Under the pieces are notes generated by a model that saw only the letters and a program-made list of their open reading frames with translations, searched no databases and had not been told where the DNA came from. Below, piece by piece: positions 21,001 through 31,677 of a stretch of 64,000 nt of DNA. How positions within the stretch are numbered: the stretch's first letter is position 1; every line of letters starts with the position of its first letter. The position numbers and the translations under genes were made by a program. Origin of the DNA: Haliclystus octoradiatus (taxonomy: Eukaryota; Cnidaria; Staurozoa; Stauromedusae; Haliclystidae); contig OU744452.1 of the NCBI GenBank assembly GCA_916610825.1, forward strand, positions 17,137,103 to 17,201,102, given 5' to 3'.

Positions 21001-22200
21001 GACAATACTGCCCACAGAATAAAACAAACAAACGGTAAGTACTGTTCGTAACTGTTTAATTTTCTTGATTTGTTTTTGACACCACATATGCTATATCTGG
21101 CATTGACTAGCCCAAGTCCCACTTAATTTGATGTGCTAAAATTTGACGGTTAATAAGCAGGCGGTCACTTATCAATTTTGATAATTCTTCACGTCCTATT
21201 GTGGTTAGTTTTACACGGTTACAAACATAGAATACATGTTTTGGTTTAGATTTTAAATCCAAGGTGAATTATTGGTATGCTGCCATAATGAAACTGCTGA
21301 AACTGGAGCTCCTTTCTCCGTATACTCGTGGTCGTTTTATGCTTGGATTTTATCAGCTGAGAAGAAAAAGGTCGAAAATGATTGTTTGTTTGTATAATAT
21401 CCCAAGGCGGAGGCAGGTAGCCAATGGATCAGAGTTAGCACTTGGACAGTCACTTGAACAAATGTTTATAGCCGTCATCAGCTTGATTGCGACCGGCTGG
21501 CTAATAATCATGTATAAATATAGTCCAAATGTATATCTTTGTAGTCTATATCCATCCTAGTATAACCTTGCCTGGTTGAAGGCCTATAGATACCTCCGAA
21601 GTGAATTAGAAGTTCAGAAAGTGCGCCGCTGAGAAGGAGTTGAACGATAATGAAGTCTATTGTGTTTGTTGACCGAGTCGGTTTGGGTAATACTGTATTT
21701 TAATACAATATGGCTAAATGTATCTCTTCTTAATCTAATGCCAGCGAGAAACCGTGAACGTATTTTCCGTCCGTTTTTTATCGTATAATTTTCTTAATCT
21801 ATAGCCAGCGAGAAACCGTGAACGTATTTTCCGTCCGTTTTTTATCGTATAATTTTCTTAATCGTACAATATTGTATGTTAGCCGATCAGTGTCTTTATA
21901 TTACGCATTCATTCATTATTTCATGATACGCTACTCTCTCCGTGAACACAAATCCGCACGACGCTTCACATGAATCAGTTTTCCTTTTTTTTTTTTGTAA
22001 AGTTCTGTATTTTGTAGAATTAAGTATAAATGAAATCTGATGATTTTTGTGGTTTGCGTTGAGTATTATTTTGTCTAAGTTTTTTAATATGTTCATTTTT
22101 ATTTATATTTTGTAGTTCAAGTTTATCTGGGAAGAAAAAACCTTCTCCAAAAAGGCGAAGAAGTGTCAGAATTATTAAGAAAAAATTACTGGATGTATAG
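9005..22200 (+). CDS. ZCCHC4: ZCCHC4, 28S rRNA N6-adenosine methyltransferase (complete, 12 exons)
   Basis: ZCCHC4 places m6A on 28S rRNA in the nucleolus. Exons: 9005-9116, 10791-11179, 13678-13769, 14522-14603, 15481-15685, 16500-16609, 17150-17280, 18206-18281, 19655-19706, 20518-20575, 20945-21034, 22116-22200. All junctions are GT-AG and in phase; the total is 493 aa against about 513 in human. An N-terminal GRF zinc finger uses C35, H37, C58 and C67 (CPHG, then [13 protein letters not shown]). A second Cys-rich segment is YCFDC near 150. The Rossmann-type methyltransferase follows, with [19 protein letters not shown] and the catalytic DPPF at 270-273 followed by GG. Cys/His-rich fingers ([32 protein letters not shown]) lead to the CCHC knuckle [14 protein letters not shown]. 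The tail is basic ([11 protein letters not shown]). Introns carry most of the local mobile elements; intron 8 holds a 41-bp satellite. Confidence 0.96.
10011..10217. mobile_element. TTAA-flanked miniature element (piggyBac-like)
   Basis: TTAA at both ends and inverted termini AGGAGCAAAAATGACCGGC / GGTCAATCTTGCCCCT. Copies at 35572-35778 and 50572-50807 share ends, length and TTAA target. A TTAA target is the piggyBac hallmark; no transposase is present. It lies in ZCCHC4 intron 1. Confidence 0.7.
10396..10637. mobile_element. Tc1-like miniature element carrying a 46-bp CACTA insert
   Basis: The outer element runs from TACAGTCAAACCTG to CAGGTTTCACTGTA. Inside it, 10439-10484 is a tiny CACTATGG...CCATAGTG element flanked by TCT on both sides (10436-10438 and 10485-10487), the 3-bp duplication expected of CACTA transposition. 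It lies in ZCCHC4 intron 1. Confidence 0.7.
11596..11871 (+). pseudogene. Penelope-like element relic: GIY-YIG endonuclease tail
   Basis: Frame-broken remains of the C-terminal endonuclease of a Penelope-like retroelement, in ZCCHC4 intron 2. Visible pieces: [20 protein letters not shown] and SAIGRH in one frame from 11619, [11 protein letters not shown] near 11750, then [18 protein letters not shown] and SIRPVLF with a stop at 11871 in another frame. At least one frameshift separates them. The order and spacing match the family's GIY-YIG domain and conserved tail. Upstream reverse transcriptase sequence was not found, so this is a 5'-truncated dead copy. It matters because this class carries hammerhead ribozymes. 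Confidence 0.8.
13963..14367. mobile_element. Harbinger-like miniature element (TTA-flanked)
   Basis: Inverted ends AGCCCTGGGCAAACGACGGC and GTCGTCGTTTGCCCAGGGCT lie between TTA trinucleotides (13960-13962 and 14368-14370). A 3-bp TTA target suggests PIF/Harbinger, though the ends alone do not prove it. The 405-bp body has no ORF. It lies in ZCCHC4 intron 3. Confidence 0.6.
14725..15466. mobile_element. Tc1-like miniature element split by a hAT and a CACTA element
   Basis: The outer element starts TACAGTGAAACC and ends GACTGTA. It is interrupted first by the hAT copy 14737-15020 and then by a CACTA-like insert at 15183-15430 (CACTACTATGAATC...AAATTCATAGTG) flanked by AGA on both sides. The remaining halves align with intact copies elsewhere. 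Its end lies only 15 bp before ZCCHC4 exon 5. Confidence 0.75.
14737..15020. mobile_element. hAT miniature element with perfect 8-bp target duplication
   Basis: Inverted ends CAGAGCCATCTATTTACAAG and CTTGTAAATAGATGGCTCTG, flanked by GTGAAACC on both sides (14729-14736 and 15021-15028). An 8-bp duplication and a CAGAG start are typical of hAT. The duplicated bases are the start of a Tc1-like element, so this is a nested insertion. A near-identical copy is at 27687-27969. It lies in ZCCHC4 intron 4. Confidence 0.85.
15771..15972. mobile_element. Tc1-like miniature element, same family
   Basis: Starts TACAGTGAAACCTGTATAC with a short local repeat of the end (ACAGAGAAACCTGTATATAA), then the usual body; ends GATTTGACTGTA. 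It lies in ZCCHC4 intron 5. Confidence 0.8.
16617..16985 (+). repeat. SINE, fullest copy of the local family
   Basis: The tRNA-like head has an A-box TTAGCTCAGATGGCAGAG and B-box-like GTTTCAAATCCC. The body contains AATGAGTACCATCTGAGG, TTGCATTGTGAGTAGCTGCG, CTATCTGCCATGAAATCTG and the tail GAGGAGTGGTACGGGTGCC. Partial copies: 6398-6640, 20598-20700 (reverse), 52590-52795 and 53395-53480. It lies in ZCCHC4 intron 6. Confidence 0.8.
17319..17483. mobile_element. hAT-like miniature element CAGGRTCCGACAAAG, 165 bp
   Basis: Inverted ends CAGGATCCGACAAAGTAGG and CTTTTGTCTGACCCTG, flanked by GAATTGGG and GAATTTGG, an 8-bp duplication with one mismatch. This copy defines the family's length. It lies in ZCCHC4 intron 7. 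Degenerate relatives are at 20028-20247, 40875-41157, 42330-42660 and 37317-37575. Confidence 0.75.
17849..18046. mobile_element. Tc1-like miniature element, same family
   Basis: Left end CACAGTGAAACC followed by a small A-rich insertion, then CTGTATATAACAGCCAGCC; right end AACAGGTTTGACTGTA. It lies in ZCCHC4 intron 7, ending 160 bp before exon 8. Confidence 0.75.
18592..19202. repeat. 41-bp tandem satellite, about 15 near-identical copies
   Basis: The unit contains GGGGTATGGGCATTTAAATA then GTACTGAAAATCTATTGGAAT. Copies differ at only a few positions (CAATGGGG once, GGGTTTGGG once, one extra G near the end), so the array is recent. It sits between CACTA-like ends (CGCTATGAATC near 18556 and AAAATTCGTAATATG near 19370) and its ACTGAAAA motif matches those elements' subterminal repeats. 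It lies in ZCCHC4 intron 8. Confidence 0.9.
20598..20700 (-). repeat. SINE fragment, reverse orientation
   Basis: Reverse-strand 3' part of the local SINE: GAAGGCACCGGTACCAC, CTCTATTTCTAGATGAGTGG, CACTGAGAGCAATGA and ATGATCTCAG match the tail of 16617-16985. It lies in ZCCHC4 intron 10, just after exon 10. Confidence 0.7.
21728..21864. repeat. 61-bp tandem duplication in ZCCHC4 intron 11
   Basis: GCCAGCGAGAAACCGTGAAC and the following 40 bp occur twice head-to-tail with one or two changes. There is no further sign of function. Confidence 0.85.
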
Positions 22201-22494
22201 ATGCTTGTTGTGTATTATGAGACTATCACTATTAGTGAAACTGTGTATGATTAATATTGACTATATATGTTCACAGTTCACACACATAAAAATCATTGTA
22301 TTACAAAATGCTAGAATTACTTTTTAAATTTTACAAATTATGAAAAATTTAATTTTGAATTTTTTGCATCGTGATACTTTTTTTGTTTTGCGAGAGAATG
22401 AATATAATTTAAAAATGATTTCACCTTTTTGACAACATTCATATAGAGTCGTTCAAGGCAAACTCAACCGCTACCTGTGTCTACCAGAGGTGTA

Positions 22495-22661
22495 TACAGT
22501 CTAACCTGTTTTAACGGTCACCTCTATAAAGCGGCCACCTGTCTTGCAATGTCTAAAATAGTGTTTTCTATTGAATCAGACCTTTATATAAAGGTCACCT
22601 GTATATAATGGTCAATTTATCTACCTCTAGTAGCTGGCTGTTATATACAGGTTACACTGTA
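22495..22661. mobile_element. Tc1-like miniature element, reverse orientation
   Basis: TACAGTCTAACCTGTTTTAAC to ACAGGTTACACTGTA, with a shortened middle. It lies about 295 bp past the ZCCHC4 stop. Confidence 0.8.
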
Positions 22662-25606
22662 CATGAACCGGAGTCGAACTCCGACTCCAGCAGGAATATC
22701 CACATTTCAACATTTCGGATTGGGGTGAATTTCTTACCAATCAGGAACACGAGTCAGATTCTAGAATCCAATCCTGGTAATTTCTTAAAGCATTAAGAAG
22801 TTGAATACTATCTAAATATTCTACATACAATTCGTTTGGCTGCGAATTGAAGGACATTAAATTATTTTATATTAATTATACGTTGTTGTTGTTGTTTTAT
22901 TCGTCAATGGTTGAAACTTGACGGGCGAATACAGTGAAAACCTAAGGCTCCCACTAACCGCCATGTAATCGTTAATCATATTAATTTATTCATGTTAGCT
23001 TACGTTAATCATGTTAATTTATTTTGTATGTTTTTCGTTTGCTGAAGTTTGGGTTGATAATTAGAAGTCTTTTTCAAGATTATAGATTTAATTTTGGACC
23101 TTTTACAAAACCACATAAATGCCCAGTATGCAATGTATAATGTATATGCATGAAATACTATAATTGATAATAATGGACTTGAAAATTAACATAATAGTTT
23201 GCAAAAGGTTGGATACTGATCTCATGAAGACCTAAATGTTTTGAAAGTATAAAAACAGATATAATTTACCAAGACTTCCGGTAATAAATTCCACCAAGGG
23301 ATGACTCTGGAGCAACATTAAAATCTCACGCAATCATTTCTTGCAGGTGCTTCGATTTTACGGAGTTAAGGAATGGGAACCTAATAAATAATTAAAGGCA
23401 TAAATTCACCAGTGGCCTTTGCGCGCACACTTAAATAATAATGTGGGTGATCCACTACACTACTTTAGCTTGAAAACTGGCAGTCACTTTTCAACTTCAA
23501 GCCCTCAAGATGCAATTTTATGTCTTTATTCTAAAAGCTTGTCGAATGGTACGCCACAGCCAAAAATTTTCTGTATACCATGAGATGTATTGATATTCTC
23601 CGCTATGGCTGGTTGCCCGTATGATATCACTTTATGGTGAACACTTTCGATATAATGTTGGATTGACTTAATAAGGGTCTTTTTGGGAATGATTTCCATT
23701 TCTACAACCTGAACATGTGATTTTGTTTGCTGCCTTGCGTTAGGAACTCACTAGAGTGAATCTTTTCGTGTTTCAGTACCATATATTTCAGCATTTACTT
23801 CATCCAATTATCGCTTATGTCATGGCTTATTGTGTGCGGTCGTCCCATTGCGTCTTAATTAAAGCGCGGCTCATGCCAAGATACTTGTTAGGTACCCTGC
23901 AATCTGCATACCTTTTTGTATAACTATGCCATGATGGAATGAAAATGGGGTCCGTAAAATCACGTGACTGGCATCCGTCCAATAGGAGCTGAGAGCGGCA
24001 CATGAAAGAGTGTCCCAGCTCTTGTAAATAGATGACTCTGATGACTACGTGTGACTTTCTATGTTTGCTATATGAATTTGTGATCTATATAATTCTTTGA
24101 TTATTATTGTTACATTAGAACATTGTTTAGGAATTGTTTAAATTTCAATGCATGCAGGGAAGAATCATAAATTTAATTAAGAATCGAAATTAGTATGAGT
24201 GTAACTATGGGTAACGCAGATGGACATTTAATCTGGTTTTTGATTTTTGCTTTTCTTCCTTATTTTATTGTTTCGAAGCTTATCAAAAGTGTTTTACTCT
24301 CGTTTCATTGTATTTTTTTTGCATAACAAACGTCTGAAGTAAAAATGTGGCAAACATCGTGCCACTTCAATACGCATGGTTTATCGCATGTTCTAAACTA
24401 TTAATAAAATATTTTGTTTTGGAGTTGACTATTATTAACTATATACGGCTGCTACTGATCTATTTAATATTCGTATCATATTATTGTTATTATTATGATA
24501 TTACAACTTTGATACCTCTTCTAAATGATAAACATATAAGCAACGTTCCAAAAAGAATTCCATATATATATATATATTTATATACTGTGTGCAAAGGGAA
24601 TCAAACAACAACTTTGTTATTGAAGGTAAGTTTTAGAATTATGTTATCTATAAAAACTTTGTCTGTTTTAATTTTCTACTTTATCCATAAACTAGGCCTT
24701 TTAGCAGATAAATCGTATCGTATGCAGATATGCGTACTTGATTCACTATTTCTATCAAATCTATACGACACATGCAGCTTTGAAGTGTTTATACTCATAC
24801 AACACTGTAGAGAAAATATGATTTGAATGAATGAAGACAATGAAATACCAGAAGTGATCGTAATAAAGCTCAATTGTATGTAAGCATAATGCCGAGCCTT
24901 CTACATAAAATATGCTCTGATATAAGGCCTAATATGCAATATGTATATGTATTTGAAGTTTCTATCCATATATTAACTGATCAATATATACAGTTGCAAA
25001 GTCACTCGAGGCACAAGTGCTGATTCCGTGGCATTTGGGAGACGTTTGCTAAGCAAGTTATATCACCCATGATCTTGTCTTGGTGGTATGTCGCTGTTGG
25101 AAAACTTTGGAAAGCAAAGCAGGAGCTAGGTTTAATGTAATCGTATGGGCGGATATTATTTGATGAGATGCTATTCTGTCTCTAACAAAGGGCCAACCAA
25201 GTTGACTTTGCATACCAGAGCACACCAATGCGATAGTTACAACGAAGCACTGCATTCCATTTATGACGACACGAGTAGTATTGGTATTTTTCTTCAAGGC
25301 TCATCTCTCATATCATACTTTCTGAGAGTTCCCTTTGAGTGCTGTTATAAACAATGTCTATTGTAACAAACGATGCTTATTATGATCTGTACAGTGTTCC
25401 TCAAATAAAATCATATGAAAACATCAATGCTTAAGTCCTGCTAAACTGCCTCGGAACAATCCTCCTAAAGACAAACTATATTCGTCGATATAATATTAAC
25501 AAAACTGTTACAAAACTTGTCACTATATTTTTAAGCTTTAATTCAATTAGTATATCGTATGTATCGCATGTAATTCAAGGGCAGTATACGTAAATGTGAG
25601 CTTCGT
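22662..25606. other. Intergenic, no supported gene
   Basis: AT-rich sequence. It holds a hAT end fragment at 23947-24037 (ATCACGTGACTGGCATCC ... GTAAATAGATGACTCTGATG), the right-hand third of the element seen at 14737. The 159-codon ORF at 24347-24826 has tyrosine- and isoleucine-rich content typical of AT-rich noise. I see no exon chain. Confidence 0.6.
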
Positions 25607-26592
25607 ATGCATGTATTCACCCCATCATTCACCCCATCGCTTCACATCGCTTACGAGAAATGTTCCTCCTTCTCTACAGGGAATCTCAAGGTATCGCAAA
25701 TATCTTATTCAATTGATAACCATGAAATTGATGATTTTGAAAGTGTCCATGATCTAGGAATCATACTAACTCCTGATTGGAAGTCATCGAAGCACTGTTC
25801 AATGACAGCTGCTATAGAGCAAAGTGTAAATTACATTTATTATTTAAATGCTTTCTTTCTAAACAAACTGATTTGTATATTCGAGGTTTCAAAGTTTATG
25901 TACGTCCTATACTAGAATCATCGTCTCCAATATGGAATCCATGGCTTACTTAAGATATTTCCTTTAATAGAAAACGTCCAGCGAACATTCACAAGGAGGG
26001 TTTGCAAACTCATATGAAGATTAAAATATCAAAGTTACTCTGATCGTCTACGTATTCTAAAACTAGACTCGTTAGAGCTGAGACGAGTCAATTAAAAGCA
26101 GACCTGATAATGCTATATAGAATATCACATGACCTGTAGACTTAACGCTGGATACCTTATCTTTACATTACAAGCATTTTAAATACACGCTATGCGGACA
26201 TAGATTTAAATTCAAATCGAGCAATTCATCACGCCTTGAGTCCAGCAAGCATCGATTTTCCATTCGTACCATCCAATCGTGGAATGTATTAAAAGAACAT
26301 ATTTTGTAGAATCAAAAACATTAACGACATTCAATCATCATTTAAACAAAGCAGAAAATTTCATCTTTTTGCAAATTGTATAAACAAGCCGCTTATGAAT
26401 AATTAATATAAGTAATAATGATAAAAATAATAACCATGTAAAAAGTAAATGTATAGTCAATATATATATATATATTTTTTGTGTTTATTACTGGCTGTAT
26501 GTAAGTGGAGGCTTTAATTTAATCAAGTCTCCCTTTCTTTACCCGTCAAATTCCATTGACAAAATAAATCATATCATATCATATCATATTTT
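25607..26592 (+). pseudogene. Dead non-LTR retrotransposon (CR1/jockey-like) 3' end
   Basis: Broken coding sequence of a LINE reverse transcriptase C terminus. The first frame has SISYSIDNHEI-like text and VHDLGIILTPDWKSSKHC, the thumb-region pattern (DLG..L...W.F..H). After stops come segments matching SSPIWNPW, then YSDRLRILKLDSLELRR and ADLIMLYRI, the standard order for CR1/jockey RT ends. The 3' end is a short tandem tail (CATAT repeats, 26568-26590), as in CR1-type elements. There are many stops, and the element is 5'-truncated. Confidence 0.75.
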
Positions 26593-26603
26593 AGAATATT
26601 GAC

Positions 26604-26875
<272 letters not shown>

Positions 26876-26913
26876 TGACTGATACGATCGGAAAACACTT
26901 ATATCTCATCTGA

Positions 26914-27552
26914 AATATTTACTAAAAAATAAGTTCCGAATTTATTTTAATTCCACAAAACTGTTTCTCGCATACAGTATTGGCTTATCTGATTATATAT
27001 CTTTTATTTTTTGCTCAAGTAGTAATTCTTATCATCGAATGCAAAACAGTTTCTTATTTCAATTAAAACATGATGATAAACTCTAAATCAAAGCAAATGT
27101 TTCTTGATTATTTTACGCAAATTATTGATGTTTTGAGAAAATGTTTTCTGTTTTGAGATGAAATTTTCTGCCCTTATTGGCTTATTGCCTCCTTTACTGA
27201 TAAATGTTTCAAGAGTTTCAAGGCAAATACTGTATTCAATCTCATTACAACGAAAATGAGGAATTAGGTTTTACTATAGCGTACATAAACTATTCAAGTT
27301 ATATGAAATCAAATATTATCAGTTAAAAAATAAGAAGAAAAATAAAATAAATTAGGAAACTCTGTGCCAGTTGCTTAGTAGCACTATTATAGACATTAAC
27401 AACATTTGAGCTTTCTATTTAAACCATCCTTCTACTAAACGCAATGGAACTTCCCATGGGACATTATATATACTACGTCATTACGTGTATGTTGAAAAAG
27501 ATTATAATAAAAAATGTAAGACAAAGCTAAAAATTGTTCAAGAAATTGTTTT
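26914..27552. other. Intergenic, nothing recognised
   Basis: AT-rich unique-looking sequence between the microsatellite and the hAT element at 27687. No exon chain, RNA gene or repeat ends were seen. Confidence 0.5.
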
Positions 27553-27686
27553 TTGATCATTTATTCTAAATTATACAACCGAACTTTATCAGTGTATATG
27601 TGTTTCTGCTCATACCACCCTCTAGGTATTTGCACTCTGAATCTACCTATACTTCTAAAACACCGTGTATCGCTATCACGTAGAAC

Positions 27687-27969
27687 CAGAGCCATCTATT
27701 TACAAGAGTTGGGACACTCATGCCATTTTTGTTTCTTTTTGCCTGGACCCGAGCATGTTTTTAACAGTGCGCATGTGCAGGAGAATGTTGTGTGTTTTTT
27801 TCAGCCATATTGTATTGTATTTTTTCGCGCGTTTCACTTGAAATGATTGAGAACCTGTTTTCAAAAGAACAAAGATGGCATCCAAAAATCACGTGACTGG
27901 CATCTGTCCAATTGGAGACGATAGCGGCACATGAGGGCGTGTCCCAACTCTTGTAAATAGATGGCTCTG
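27687..27969. mobile_element. hAT miniature element, second copy, perfect 8-bp duplication
   Basis: Same ends and body as 14737-15020, flanked by CGTAGAAC on both sides (27679-27686 and 27970-27977). High similarity between the copies suggests recent movement. A full-length hAT transposase must be supplied elsewhere. Confidence 0.87.
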
Positions 27970-27977
27970 CGTAGAAC

Positions 27978-30113
27978 AACTGGCTGTCATGATTAATCAA
28001 GATACTGCCGGCGTATTCAAAACCAATAAATATGTAACAAAAACAATATTGCCTGAAATTTGATGGTACACCCGACGATGTTTTGACCCATATTTATAAG
28101 AACAGATATTTCTCAAAGAAAATTAAACACTTCATTATTGTGAGTATGGCGTAAATAATCAATAAGTCATGTGTACGGGGTATAATATATGGAAATCAAT
28201 ATAATTATATTACGATAGGACAATGTACACTTGCTAGGATCATTTCTATAGTCCCGTCTTTGTTTCTCAACTATCAACAAACTCTTACACAACAGCGATG
28301 ATAATAATACCCTATAGTAAGTACGCCAGTACGGTCATGTATATATCCGATTATAGATGTTAACGGTATATAAAGCGTTTATATATAATATACATATTTT
28401 TGGGGTTGTCAAGTTAATATATACTATATCTTTTTCTGAAAGTTAGGGATCATGTGGATGTCCTGAGTTTTGAAATTTCGATCTTGTAACATTATTTCTT
28501 TGTAATCTAGTGTGCCAGTACTCTCTTCTTCATACTACTCACAATTCACAACTCAGAAAGTACTATAATATGAATGGATTCAGTGTTACTACATGTTTCA
28601 AAAATTATGGGTCTCGAAACACTCATATATGCTGTAAAAATGTGTATATTTAATGTAGCACATATACCGCCCATCACTAAAGTGCCTGAGATTAATGTAA
28701 ATATGTACTACAGAAGGGTTTATTTTTGTTTTAGGCGAAATTTAGAAGTAACTAATATTAGCTCATGTCAACATCGATCCTTCATTGTACAGGCTACTAT
28801 GTAGAGGCTTGCCTCTATTAGAGTATATTTAAACGATCAATACATTATCGCAAAATAATATCATATTATATATATATAGCAGGCAAGACATTTATATTAT
28901 GTTGCTATCGGAAGCCACAAGCGTGCAAATATCAAAATAATGTTATAAGGTTATTGCGACGTCTCATTTATGTTACAAATCTTCTACTAACAATTCGAAA
29001 TCGCTTCGTTGATCTCATTCAGATAGTAATTAAGTAGACATACATCTTAATTACAGATTGAAATACAACGTATTGAGCATGTGGTTTTAGTAGGCGGTAA
29101 CTATTTTAGTTAGACAATTTCTGTATTCAATAAAAACAATTAAGCTCTGCAGTAACAAACGCTGATAATTGAATATATGCACAATCTGTACCCAGGCTTT
29201 CCGACTGCAGGTATTAAATATAATTGAACTCAAAGCAAAAATCCTAAATATTTATAACTAAATTGCTGAGAATATTTACTATTGAATACTGTAAATACAG
29301 TATATATAATTTATATTTTTCAGGTAATTGGATATTGTATGCAGCTATTGTAAAATTAACTTTCAAATAATTTGCAGGTTTTCACAATGGTTTCATCGTA
29401 GTCGTAACAAATATTTTGCTACCTGTGAAAATAGTTTTATAATTATTGAAATTGCGTCACTTGTCGTCAACATTTAGTATTCATCAACATTGTCAAATGA
29501 ATAATTATTGGATGTTATGTAGACGGTATATTTATAATTGACAGAGAGTGGTCTTCTTATTGACGGTAAAGTGCTATGTCAAATAGCATTATTAAAATTT
29601 CTGTACTTTCAATTGGCCTATATTAAATGAAATTACACTTAAAAATGCTGAGACATGTTTCTCACCAGGCACTAGAATGGCATTTGTTTAGTTTCAGATT
29701 AATAATCAAAAACTACACGTCATATAATTTATTTTCAAATTGATATTTTGAGCCAACAATGATGTAGCTCGACTCAGGATTGGTGAGGAGGGGTTATTGA
29801 CTAGTCACCAACCCTCAGAATATCACTGGTGTCGACAAAAATGACTTACAATTAATCCTACTGATGTTGGCGAAAAAAATCATTTGTCCAAGGTTTTATG
29901 TGCGTCAAATGACATCTTGGAGGCTTAACGTAGCTATTTCTATGTCATACTATAGCAAGATCTTTGTTGTGTGGCTTGATAAGCTGAACAAACATGTAAA
30001 GTTCAAACATTCAACCGGGACTGCGCATGCGATATGCACCGAGGTTGTCACCATCTCTACAATTCGTTAGCGGGAATTCAGGCGCGATGCCTGACGAGCT
30101 ACGACATCAGAAA
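27978..30113. other. Intergenic, no supported gene
   Basis: AT-rich sequence. A short segment at 29757-29822 (GATGTAGCTCGACTCAGGAT) resembles 55240-55290 and may belong to the ribozyme-bearing repeat that follows. No splice-linked ORFs were seen. Confidence 0.5.
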
Positions 30114-30158
30114 GGTCTCTGATGAGTTCCTTGGCTGGAACGAAACACGTGTCAGACC
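30114..30158 (+). ncRNA. Canonical hammerhead ribozyme h (isolated copy)
   Basis: In order: stem I GGTCT (30114-30118), core CTGATGA (30119-30125), stem II GTTCC-TTGGCT-GGAAC (five perfect pairs), GAAA (30142-30145), stem III AC-A-CG-T-GT closing on the cleavage triplet GUC (C at 30153), then AGACC (30154-30158), which pairs perfectly with GGTCT. Every invariant position of the hammerhead core is present. Stem III has only three pairs and a 2-nt loop, the form reported to work best as a dimer. The host repeat probably extends upstream. It is intergenic and on the strand of the downstream GPCR. Confidence 0.88.
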
Positions 30159-30717
30159 AGCCGCTTTATCAAACATGTAAAGACACAATCTATATCTCAT
30201 CCATTTAAGTCATCTGTTGGCGCCGAAAACAGTATGCTTCAATAGCGTTATTATAGTAGTTTCTGTATAATCTCGTATTTGTATTATAGGTAGCCTCATT
30301 TTTATGTAATTAGATTTAATATGGTTAATCATTAGCCTTGTATGACATAATTTAGTGTGCATGGAAGTAATTTGTTTTGTAATATATAAGTATAGTACTG
30401 TGTTGTTGGAAGGCGTTGTGAGTTCATCAGAGCTCTATGAACCCTTGTCCTAATAAATTGTACTTGGTTGCATTCAAGATAATCTTTTGGTATAGCTATG
30501 ATTAATCAAAAGTGTCTAATTCAGTTGTCTATAAATTAAATTTCAGTATGTTCTCAGTAGGTTTTCATATATTCAAAATTGATAGTGTATATGATTGGTT
30601 GTTCAGCTGCATTAAGATCACTAAAGGAAAATATCACTATGCTCTATCTGAACAAATGTAAATGAAGGCGCCCCTATATGAGCATCCCACGCTTCAATGT
30701 TCGATTTTTAATGTATA

Positions 30718-30898
30718 TACAGTCAAACCTGTTCTAGTGGTCACCTCTATACAGCGGCCACCTGTCTATAGTGGTCACTCTTGCAATGTCTATAATAGTA
30801 TTTTCTTTTGAATCAAACCTGTATATAAAGGCCACCTGTCTATAGTGGTCAATTTATCTACCTCTCGTAGCTGGCCGTTATATACAGGTTTCACTGTA
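30718..30898. mobile_element. Tc1-like miniature element, well preserved
   Basis: TACAGTCAAACCTGTTCTAG to ATACAGGTTTCACTGTA with TA at both ends; close to the family consensus. It lies about 780 bp before the GPCR start. Confidence 0.85.
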
Positions 30899-31677
30899 TA
30901 TATTTATATTCATGACGTTACAACAATCGGCATTATTTCCTATTCCATCGTAGAAATCTCTTCAAATTTATATTGTTTTTAGGCCTGATAGATATTTCTT
31001 ACATCAAACACCCCTCCTTAGACGGGCCTCATAGATGGCATAGCATAGATTTCACAACACTTTTCTCTCAATCAAATGATTTCGATGAGGGGTATAGCTC
31101 TATACTGTGAAATGGTTGGTGCACAATGTACACTCTACAAGTTAGCGGAAGATCAAAGAGGAATTTCATATATTTCTACTACACTCGTCAGTTGCGACAC
31201 ATACATGTGCCCGCTTCAAAAATAACCACCTTTTGAAGACTTTTGTAAACCTCGATGATCCCATAAACCATTTAAGTCAGAATTTCAATAATAATTTAAT
31301 ATAAATTTCATTTGCTAAATATATCTTCTAAATTACTATTGTGAATCTTGAGTAAATAAAAAACCATGTTTGTTTTTCGAAGAAAATTCAGACATTTTGC
31401 AAAACAATCCAATTGTGAGATTTTCTTATTTCTCGTTTGTAATATACCGCTAACTAAACTAGCAAGTCGAATGATAAAAAGACTATTCACGTATTGTATG
31501 ATTTAGCATTTGTCCATTAAATTGTCAATGTAAACATAATTTTGTCAATGTAAACATAATTTGTATTGATTTACATTGACTACACAGAGAATGGAAGCAA
31601 GAAATATGTTATCGAAAGACAGAATATTCAAACATCACGAGGTCTTTAATTCAAGTCTATAAAATTGGATTTAAAAG

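Noticed and set aside
24347..24826. 159-codon ORF
   Set aside because: Tyr/Ile/Leu-rich composition expected from AT-rich DNA; no family motif, no splice partners.
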